Origin: Adiantum capillus-veneris
Lineage: Eukaryota > Streptophyta > Polypodiopsida > Polypodiales > Pteridaceae
DNA length: 64,000 nt
Direction: 5' to 3'
NCBI GenBank assembly: GCA_014529385.2
Contig: CM043954.1
Span: 4,100,501-4,164,500, forward strand
Within the stretch, counting starts at the first letter, position 1. Every line of letters begins with the position of its first letter. Positions 55,907 to 64,000 of this stretch are shown piece after piece. The position numbers were made by a program, and so were the translations under genes. The notes beneath the pieces were generated by a model that saw only the letters and a program-made list of their open reading frames with translations, did not search any database and was not told the origin of the DNA.

Positions 55907-57108
55907 TTAAAGACAATCAAAAGTTATCGATTTAGTAAGCACCTTTCTATTGTTGAGACTGAATGCATACAATTGTGGCAAAAGTGGAAGTTCTTCACAT
56001 GTAAGATCTATCCTGAGCTGTGCCAGAGTTGTGCTTGACATTGTCTCCATCACAGTAAGTAGGCTGTCTTGAAAGTAGAGCTCCATTGATAAAGGTTTGT
56101 TCTCGAGGCTGTTCTCTGTATCTTGGTCGAGTGGAATAAGTTGCCCACTAAGAAGATGATATCTAATATAGTAAAACGATACTAAGAAATTTCGAGAGCT
56201 TATAATGAACTTGCAAATTATGGACTTCTTTTGCAAAATACAGATTTTGTTCTGTGATTGTTTCCTATCCCAGTTATCATCTAAAAAGTCCAAACAGCTC
56301 TCAGACTTGCAAATGAACATTGTTGCGGTAGTTCTTATTTGCTTATCGAAGAAAAAATATGCAAACACTTCAAGAGGCATAAATATTGCGAGGCGAACTA
56401 TTTTTGTGGCAATTAAATACTTGAGAGACTTTTGTATATCCTGAAACAACTTATTCTTGAAGCTTTCACTAGTTTGCGAAGTAGGCAGGGACCAATCCTT
56501 GCTGTCAAAGGATGGAAGTGACAAAGGAGCTACACGAACCCAACCAATGGAAGTTCTCGGTTCCACATATGACATATCATAAAAGAAAATTCCATTATCT
56601 GCAAGTTCCTTGTGTTGTCTTCCTTGGTACATTTGCTCACCAATAAATGCATGGAAAGCATCAAAAATCCCAACTATACTCTCAACTGGTTGCCAATCTG
56701 TCCTATTCGATGGATAAATATCTGAAACATACCAAAGATGATATCCACCACTTAATATTCGAATATAATCATGCACTGAGCGAGATGCTGAAATAACTTA
56801 CAGTTGGGTCGATGCCTTGGAAAACTTGGAGGAGATGTTTGCAACCTTAAGTCTGCATGCTGGAAAGCATGTTGTATGAGGACCTCTTTCACCCGCTTGC
56901 TTTGTGCACACACTTTAAACTCTTTAACTTGACCCTTGAAAGCCTCCACGAAATCATTGCGTTGCCTCCTCTTCCTCCTCCTAGTTTGTAGTAGAACCCA
57001 ACTTTCGATAGTTATACTAGATGGAATCCATGCTTGATCGTCTGTAGTATAACTGTTAAAAATGCTAACACAGTCAATGGTAGTGCTAGGCCTTCGAGAA
57101 GTAGACAT
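55907..57108 (-). pseudogene. GE2 gene 3 (unknown; homologue of GE1 gene 3)
   Basis: Starts at ATG 57108 (MSTSRRPSTTIDCV). DDQAWIPSSITIESWVLLQ, a basic RRRKRRQR patch, LIQHAFQHADLRLQTSPPSF; intron with donor GTAAGT at about 56806 and probable acceptor before IYPSNRTDWQ (about 56730); then SIVGIFDAFHAFIGEQM, MSYVEPRTSIGWVRV, FKNKLFQDIQKSLKYLIATK, TTATMFICKSESCLDFLDD, and a C-terminal part ending at 55907. It lines up with GE1 gene 3 over most of its length, with the same exon 1/2 break. The main frame from 56776 to 55907 is open, making this the best preserved gene of GE2; the C-terminal exon border near 56180 is uncertain. Function unknown. Confidence 0.6.
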
Positions 57109-57441
57109 GGTGTGCAGTAGAATGAATACACAGAAAGGTTAGCGCAAATATAAAAAAGGGAAGAAGTTTTGAGAGGGAAGTAGAGCTACTCAAAGTCATA
57201 TTTGGGCAGGAACAAAGTACTAGATAGAGTCTTCAATGAAAGTTCTGAAATTCCTCGGGACATAGTTAGTACGACTTACGGCATTTATGCCTTGAAAGCG
57301 TGAAATTGTGCAATTTGATGAACCAAAATAAAATTTCCTCCCTTTTTTTTAAAAGAGCTTGACTCCAAAATGTCGATTTTCAACGTAACGTTAGCCTCTT
57401 TCTCATTGGTCGAGCGCCACTCTCTCTCTGTAGAACTGAAA

Positions 57442-57473
57442 GGCCCAAAAGTGAGTCCAACTTTCTCCTAATG
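57442..57473 (-). repeat. GE2 right terminal inverted repeat (32 bp)
   Basis: Perfect complement of 44835-44866. Confidence 0.93.
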
Positions 57474-57954
57474 GACCACCATGGCATTTTTTCCCTCACA
57501 AGGCCTAGTTGAAGAATCTCTAGACTGTTAGTGGTGGTTGTAAAAAGTGAGTTTTTTTTTGTCATACTTGGTAGTGACAAGTAAGCGAAAGGTTTTGTGA
57601 GCCTTGAAGGCTTGTAGCCTTACAAAAGACCTTCACAAGATTTTGAATCAGATTGCTGGTCAAGGTTGTTGGACAAACATGTTGTGCTTAGCAATGCATT
57701 CGTTAAGGGCTATTGTGGAGAAACACAATGTGGCATCCTCATCCTCATCGAGCTTGGCAAAGAGATACATTGCCTCAGCCATGTTGGGCTTATCCTTCGA
57801 TGAACATGATCCAATAGATGACATTTTGGATAGTAGGTATGAAAGACGAACAAACACGATTAACATGAGATAAGGTATTAAAGACGAAGAGACCACGACA
57901 CAATGAATATAGAAGGGATTGTAGCCACACGACAATGTCAAGTACAACATTTTA
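57474..57954. other. Resumed copia LTR edge and unidentified repeat
   Basis: 57474-57498 (GACCACCATGGCATTTTTTCC context) continues the copia LTR cut at 44834. After it, a plus-strand frame (57604-57873, NQIAGQGCWTNMLCLAMHSL) is open but not recognised; its end resembles 13440-13500. Confidence 0.45.
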
Positions 57955-59850
57955 TTTCTACAACCCCTGGCTAGCAATATCATCATGAATTCCTTTGCCC
58001 ATATCAACATCTTGCCTCATTCCACATGCCTTCAAGATTCAAGAGTACGCGATTGCATTTGGATAGCTGCCCTCTCTTTGCATTTATTGAAAACAATCAT
58101 AGCTTCTTGGCCCTGCCTCTGTTGGGCATATCCCGTGATCAGTGCATTCCAATAGACTACATTCCATACTGAAAGAAATTTTTGTGCTTTATGAAGTACA
58201 CCATCTTTGACATACATGTCGACCAAGGCAATGCCGATACCAACATCTTGTTAGATGCTAGATGTCAGATGTCTTCAAGCTGCACGTGTAGGTGATTGCA
58301 TTTGCTCTCTTTGCATCTACTAAAAACAACCCAAAGCTACCTGGCCTTGCATGCCTTCAAGATGCACGTGTAGGTGATTTCATTTGGACAAAGGCCATCA
58401 CTTTGCATATGTGAAAACAGCCTAGAGATTTTTGTCCGTGCTCTTGTTGTAGGTATTCCACAATCAGTGCATTCCAAGAGACACCATTTCAAACAGTAAG
58501 CTCCTCAAGCTGCTTTTGAAGTGCACCATGTGCATGCGATTGCATCAAGAGAGGACCTTGTTTTGCATCGGTTCAAAATAGCCTAGAGATTTTTGGCCCT
58601 GCTCCTATTGTGCATATATCGCAATCAATGCACTCCAAGAGACGACGTCCCAGACAAGAAGCTTCTCAGGAACTAGTTTTCTGGCCTTGCTCCTGTTGGC
58701 CATAGTTGCCTCAGGGTCATTCCCAAGAGCCCTCAGGAGCCAGAAGAGCACAAGAGCACCACATTTGGCATACATATTAAAAAAGGCATTTCTAAGCACA
58801 CCAATATTTTGAAACAAACCCTCACTAACAATATGAAAGTGAATTTTTATGCCTATATCGGTATCTTGCATAGAGCCACATGCCTTCAAGATGCACACGT
58901 ATGTGATTGCACCTAGAGAGAAGCCCTTGCTTTACATATGCTAAAAACAGCCTGGAGCTTTTTGGCCCTGCTCATGCTATGTGTATCCCACAATCAATGC
59001 ACTCCAAGAGACAACATTCTTGATAAGAAGCTCCTCAAGCACTTTTTGTGCTTTTTGAAGTCTACCACATTTGGCATACATTTCGACCGAGGCATTGCTA
59101 AGCACAACCTCTGACTAACAATATCAAAATTAATTTACTAAGCCCATATGAGCATCTTGCATAGAGTCACATGCCTTCAAGATGCATGTGTAGGTGATTG
59201 CATCAAGGCAGAGGCCTTCACCTTGCATTTGCTAAAATAAGCCTAGAGCTTGCTGGCCCTGCTTCTATTGTGTGTATCCCGCAATCAGCGCATGTCGTTC
59301 CGAAAAGTAAGCTCCTCTATCCTTTGTACTTTCTGAAGTGCACCACATTTGACATTCATATTGTTGAAGCCCGGGGAGGTCACCTAATAAAAATGTAACC
59401 TATCACGTGAGTTCAACAGAAGGGTATTTAAAGTTCTTAAAACTTACAGAAATATATATACAGAAGGGTATTATTTTTTTCAAAGTTAAAAAAAACTTAC
59501 AGATTTTAAAAGAAAAGGGTACATTATATTCTTAACAAAATTCACAGATAAGGGGTTTTACAAACATGTCTTGAACGCACGTGATATGGTAGTTTTACAC
59601 ATAGTGAACCCCCCGAGCGTTGAAGGCAGTGCCAAGCACGATTTTTTGTTTCAATAACATCTGGCATAGAGCCACATGCCTTCAAGATGCATGCGTAGGT
59701 GTTAGCGTTTGGAGAAAGATTTTTTATTTCAATAGCATCTTGCATAAAACCACATGCCTCCAAAATTCACGCATAGGTGTTAGCATTTGGAGAAAGGACC
59801 TCGCTTCCCATCTGCTGAAAACGTCCCAAAGCTCGTCAAGGACTTGGTGT
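57955..59850 (-). pseudogene. Degenerate PPR (pentatricopeptide repeat) gene
   Basis: Minus-strand pieces show plant PLS-class PPR units: MVDMYVKDGVLHKAQKFLSV with NVVYWNALITGYAQQRQGQE (58226-58032); CILKACGSMQDTDIGIKIHF, NMYAKCGA, WDVVSWSALIAIYAQ (58898-58605); CILKACGSMPDVIETKN (near 59680). Similar units recur between. Stops and shifts occur every 100-300 bases, and the best frames never exceed 100 residues. Intact proteins of this class bind RNA in plastids or mitochondria, often for RNA editing. No C-terminal DYW domain is recognisable. Confidence 0.8.
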
Positions 59851-59910
59851 GCTCAGATAAGTCCACCACATTCGGCATACATATCGACCACAAATAGGCA
59901 ATGGCAAATT

Positions 59911-59912
59911 GC

Positions 59913-59947
<35 letters not shown>

Positions 59948-60094
59948 CGCATGCAGCTTTCGTTCTTTATTGTGGGAGCTTTATTTTTCGATCTTCCCTT
60001 TATTCTCTCTCCAATGAAACATTGCCAAGTGGCCACTCTGTCCATAAAAAGGGTGGCGGCAAAATTTTGTTTCCCCCCCCCCCCCCCCCCCCCC
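59911..60094. repeat. (CT)n microsatellite and C tract
   Basis: CT array at 59911-59944 and about 28 C at 60066-60094. Confidence 0.93.
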
Positions 60095-60238
60095 GAAAAT
60101 AAAGAAAAAAAAGGCTCTCTCAGCCTAGGTTATTGAGGGTGTGTGGCAACCAAAATAGGGATGTAGAGTTTTTAGCTTCAGTGCCATGATCGATCATGGC
60201 GTAGCGAAGGCGTACCACTTCAACACCACGTTTCTTCT

Positions 60239-61724
60239 TTGGTTTCATTGCGGGATCCGGCTATCATGAGCTGGTCAACAACAGGAGCACGACAGCTATC
60301 TGTGAAAAGCACTGTTGCATTTCAAGGGCATTTCTCCACTGAAAAGGACTCGGCGGATGCCTGGTTTGTGATAGCGGACGTTCTCAAAACTCCACCATCT
60401 CTCTTGCTCTACGTTTTGCAGGTTTTCCACAAAAGATGATAATTTTGGTTTTTTGTGTAGGTGGAACATACAAGGAGTAGATCAAGGCATCATATGAGAT
60501 TATTGAACTTATGTGCCCATCATCTCCCCATTATTGAAGACGTGTGCACTGATATGCATGAACTAGGAAAGCTTGAACTCTATTTTGTCGTAAAATATGG
60601 AAAAGAGTTCCCGAAAATTGTAGGTGAATTGAGGGCAGACTATAGAGTGGTAATAAGTTGCAATAGACTCTCTTTGTGTAAATCCCTAGTTTTTCAAGCT
60701 GAGGTTTTGTAATAATATGTGGCCATTACTAATGAATCTGTCCATGTGCAGGTCACTAAAAAGCTGTCCACCAGTAGGTCCTCTCTAGAGGTGAACTTAA
60801 ACCTGATGTAAGATGTATCTGTTGAACACAAACTAGATTGGATCCAAATTTGACACCTTGTGAAGATCTTCTTGTGGGTGTTCTCCTCTAGCCTTGTCTA
60901 TTGTTTTCACCTTGGTAGCTCTACTAGTGTCCTCATTAAATGCTTGTTGGATGAACATTAGGAGGCTCCATCTCAACTTGTTGGTGCGAGACGGATGTCT
61001 TTGAGTAGCTCTACTGAAGAGTCAACTTACAGTCCCTCTAAGTAGAATGTGCAAAGTGCATGGGTGTAGACTTAGGGCACCCATGACTCAGAGTTCAATC
61101 ATTTTGGTAATTAGCTATGAATTATGTCCTACCTGTCTTTCTTTGTTTCTATGAAGCTGTTCAAAGATGCCATGAGAATTTTTGATTTTGTAGGAAGATA
61201 GGCAATTCATAATTTTGTTCGCCCTAGTGTTGAAGCTGACAGTCCTCTTTCAAGAAGCCAATCCTCTTTGCAAGTGTTGACCTTACGAAGGCAAGGAAGT
61301 TTTGGTTATATGCTCTCATCTTTAACTTACATTTTGCATGTTTTGCTCTTGGTTCTCATCCTATGATAGCTATAGGTATTGAGTCATCTGGACTAGCGAG
61401 ACTGATGTCTCAGCTCACAAATATAGGTAGCCATGAATTGCGGTGAGAGTGTGGGTATGCATTGTGTATATCCTTGGCTTGTACAGTTTTCACTTAATTC
61501 ATTGCCTAATTGCAGGAAGTTATCGTAGACCTAGAAAGATACAGGTATATTTGGTGGTGATGTGTGAAGATTCTAGAGTACGGTTACAAAGTTGTGTTCA
61601 AAATCCGATTCGAGTACTAAAATGGTATGGTAGCTCTTGGCACCTACAGGGCTTCACACTTGAAGAGGTTGTTGCCTCGCATGGAGGAACCTGGCACAAG
61701 GCCATGAAATGGATCGCTCTTTGA
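60239..61724 (+). CDS. Possible intron-containing host gene, unidentified
   Basis: Several plus-strand exon-like segments with plausible splice borders: 60239-60420 (STEKDSADAWFVIADVLKTP, ending at a CAG|GT), 60461-60712 after TGTGTAG (LLNLCAHHLPIIEDVCTDMH, LYFVVKYGKEFPKIVGEL), a possible exon at 61191-61290 after TTTTGTAG, and 61517-61724 after AATTGCAG (KIQVYLVVMCEDSRVRL, LKWYGSSWHLQGFTLEEV, terminal stop at 61724). The sequence is of even composition, unlike the repeats. I do not recognise the protein, the exon joins are guesses, and no start is certain. It could be an old pseudogene. Confidence 0.25.
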
Positions 61725-63005
61725 ATGTTCAATTGGCCTTAAGCATTTTGATTGTTTGTCAAGTTTGAATTATTCTAGTGTTTGTGATCTTTTCACTTCT
61801 TTAGAAATCTTGGTCAATCTCTACATTCTAGCTATGTATACTTAGTATTTGTGTGGTGGCTTCTTTATGTTGATGAGCGCATGAGATAAAGGAACCTTGA
61901 TTGAGTTTTCTTGTTTTTGCATGAGTGGAAAATCATAGGGACAAGGTGGTTTGATAATCACTTTTGAATTGTAGCAACCATTTAAAGAGGTGGAAGAATA
62001 GGTGTATTGGAAGCACTCTTGTGTAATATATTTGAGCGTCATATATGTTACATCTGCAAAGCATTTGTAGAGTTACATTTCCAAAGGTAAGTACAATGTG
62101 ATTACAGTTTCTTGGTCTTTTCTAGAACCGCTCCAAAGGATCTTTGAATATTAATATCAGAATGTATGGAAGAAACTCAAGATTATTGTCTGTAATGATA
62201 TTGAGGCAATAGCTTGCATTTTAGTTGCAATTGTGGAAAATGTTATCGCTCCTTTGTAGGTTAAAATTAAATTTTAACTTTTGACTTACTTACACATATA
62301 TTTAGTTTGAAGTCCCTAATAACTTTATCTAAGATTGTGTATGCATTTCCAAGCTTGCAGGTAGTGTACACAATTTGAGATGCTATTTTGATGGAATTTT
62401 GTACTGCCATCCACTTGTGAGAGATTTAGTGTTAGATACTAAATGTAGCCATGCATGTTGTACCATTTGTATCGTCTTGGTTTGGTAGTAATTTTTGAGG
62501 TGTTGTCAGGTGTTAGTTATCTTGCAGGTGTTGTAATTATTATGGGTAAACTTTCTTTATGAATTATGATGGAAGAGCTTTATCCTTTTGATATATCCCC
62601 TTTGTGTATTTTTTTGTCTTGTGCATTTACTTGAGTTGACTGCCAAAGTTCTTTTATTTTGTGTGATGTAGGAAAAGAGTGGTTGCATATTGGAAATACT
62701 ATCTTTGCTCAATCACGATATTAGGGATATAAAGTTTTTCTACTGTAAGCTTAAGTGGCATTGCAAAGTTGCATATGGTTAGAATATTCTCAAGTCCTAG
62801 TTTATAGATCCATTTAAATGGTAGGAGGGATATAAAGCTTTTCTAGTGTAAGATTAAGTCACATTGCAAAGTTGCATACATAAGGAGTCTCCACTTCTTT
62901 CCTATATAGAAAGTTGGGACCTGGGTACGTTTTTACTAGCTAGTGTGGTCTTTGACGTTTCTCAGACCTGGAGAATTTGTTTTTCTAGGTACCAAAGGCT
63001 GCAAA
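61725..63005. other. AT-rich stretch, no gene recognised
   Basis: T-rich, with a short duplicated segment (TATAAAGTTTTTCTACTGTAAG at about 62730 and TATAAAGCTTTTCTAGTGTAAG at about 62830). Could be introns or 3' part of the preceding gene. Confidence 0.45.
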
Positions 63006-63032
63006 TTCCCTCTCTCTCTCTCTCTCTCTCTC
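63006..63032. repeat. (CT)n microsatellite
   Basis: About 13 CT units. Confidence 0.93.
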
Positions 63033-63154
63033 ATTTTTATGACCTCTCTTATTTTCAATATCTAACTTTCCTTATCTTGTACTGCTTGCTTCGAGTCGTG
63101 CGTTAGCTGCAATGGCGTCACTGCTCGCTGCCCTTGCTCATTCCTCCCTCGCGC

Positions 63155-63325
63155 ATGTTAACGCCAACGCTAATTGACTGTAGCATGCTGCAGCTATTTG
63201 CTTTGGTGCAGAATCAAGCTAATGAAAGCTGCACGCTGCCAAGGCGTTACCTAGCTACACGTGTTCGTTCGATTCTCCTCCAACACATCCAACGCGCTGC
63301 TGCAGCAGCTCTCGTCGATCAGTAG
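63155..63325 (+). CDS. Small open frame, 56 aa (weak)
   Basis: ATG 63155 to TAG 63325, with a C-terminal basic and Ala-rich end (LPRRYLATRVRSILLQHIQR). Base composition here is more GC-rich than around it, which is why I list it. No family recognised; it may be chance. Confidence 0.15.
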   Translation: MLTPTLIDCSMLQLFALVQNQANESCTLPRRYLATRVRSILLQHIQRAAAAALVDQ

Positions 63326-63421
63326 TTCGCACGCGGATTCATTTTCAAGCTTGATAATTAAGGTTGGTCGACTTGTCTCATAAAACATGTCAATATGTTT
63401 GTGCAGCCATTTGATGCATTT

Positions 63422-63469
<48 letters not shown>

Positions 63470-63642
63470 AATGAAATGAAATGTTACATTGAATGTCTTC
63501 TAATAATGTTAACAATCTTGGTGGGATTTAATACAATGTCTGAGTATAAAATAAAATAAAATGAAATGTTATATTAATTACGTCTTCTAAACCAAAATTA
63601 CATGTGAGATCAAAATGATACAATCTTGGTGGATTTAAGACA

Positions 63643-63694
<52 letters not shown>

Positions 63695-63990
63695 AATAAA
63701 ATTCTATATTAAATGTCGTCTAAAGGCCAAAATAATATGTGAAACCAAATTGATACAATCTTGGTGGATTTAATACAATGTGTGTGTGTGTGTGTGTGTG
63801 TCTCACAAAGAGAGAGTGTCATACGCGCGCACACACACACAGAAATGAAATTAAATGTCATATTAAACATCTGCTAATGGCCAAAATGACATGTGAGACC
63901 AAATGATACAATCTTGGTGGATTTCATTCAATGTATGAGTATAAAATAAATTAAAGTAAATTGAAAGCTGAAATGAACATGAGTGTTCGA
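63422..63990. repeat. Diverged tandem repeat with embedded AG and GT arrays
   Basis: About four copies of a unit containing GATACAATCTTGGTGGATTT, AAATGAAATGTTA and ACATGTGAGACCAAA, starting near 63470, 63560, 63700 and 63843, separated by AG arrays (63424-63467, 63653-63690) and GT/AC arrays (63779-63840). The microsatellites appear to sit at a fixed place in the unit. Confidence 0.85.
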
Positions 63991-64000
63991 GAATGTCTGA

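Larger units (their letters stand above)
44835..57473 (+). mobile_element. Giant multi-gene element GE2, 12.6 kb, with 32-bp terminal inverted repeats
   Basis: Both ends carry the same 32 bases in inverted orientation (44835-44866 and 57442-57473; outer end CATTAGGAGAAAG). Inside are gene 1 (+), gene 2 (-), a small coiled-coil gene (-), the histone-Ulp1 gene (+) and gene 3 (-). Flanks on the two sides join into a copia LTR that matches an uninterrupted copy at 4159-4385, with no target duplication longer than one base. Family not recognised. Confidence 0.85.

Noticed and set aside
44835-57473. Idea that GE2 is an integrated giant virus, since some large DNA viruses encode histones
   Set aside because: The genes have many plant-type GT-AG introns, short inverted termini and a family copy nearby; I recognised no capsid, polymerase or other viral core gene. 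A mobile element fits better.
44835-57473. Helitron, suggested by the lack of target duplication
   Set aside because: GE2 has terminal inverted repeats and no recognisable Rep or helicase gene.

Overview
The window looks like plant nuclear DNA that is almost entirely nested transposable elements. Grounds: plant-type CACTA elements, a chromodomain gypsy and a copia LTR element primed by initiator tRNA-Met, GT-AG introns, many long AG/CT/AC microsatellites, a decayed plant PPR gene and a candidate IDA-like secreted peptide. The PPR style (recurrent CILKACGS) and the AG/CT arrays make a fern or other seed-free vascular plant my best guess, not a proof.

Layout. 1-2.54 kb: right part of a CACTA element (copy a). 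3.06-4.48 kb: reverse-strand gypsy fragment split by a 227-bp copia solo LTR. 6.2-7.6 and 11.4-12.4 kb: two decayed LINE-type open reading frames. 9.7-10.1 kb: possible IDA-like peptide gene. About 13.8-36.1 kb: a large unfamiliar element (GE1) split by two CACTA insertions, a 4.7-kb internal deletion derivative (b, 18408-23100, TSD TTG) and an 8.2-kb near-complete copy (c, 24755-32962, TSD CTC). 36.6-44.8 kb: a copia element split by a 7.2-kb gypsy (37004-44187, TSD CTAAG). 44.8-57.5 kb: a second large unfamiliar element (GE2, 44835-57473) with 32-bp perfect terminal inverted repeats, sitting in the copia LTR. 58-59.9 kb: degenerate PPR pseudogene. 60.2-61.7 kb: possible unidentified intron-containing gene. 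63-64 kb: microsatellites and a diverged tandem repeat.

The most interesting content is the GE family. GE1 and GE2 share, by my own protein comparison, gene 1 (about 900-1000 residues, CxxC pair, CTLHA and TRHGGG motifs, candidate transposase or replicase), gene 2, gene 3, and a histone H3-fold protein. In GE2 the histone fold resembles CENH3 and lies in the same transcription unit as a spliced Ulp1-type (C48) cysteine protease domain with a coiled-coil tail. In GE1 the histone is closer to canonical H3, begins MARTKQTAK, and carries a roughly 200-residue basic tail. GE2 also holds about ten copies of an inverted-repeat motif built on TACCAAGCGAATA, placed between and inside its genes. I know of no described transposon with this gene set, though I could not search.

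Both copies carry premature stops, most of which could come from C-to-T change of Gln or Arg codons, so these particular copies are probably inactive. Nothing here looks like a complete, conserved host gene except possibly the small peptide gene.
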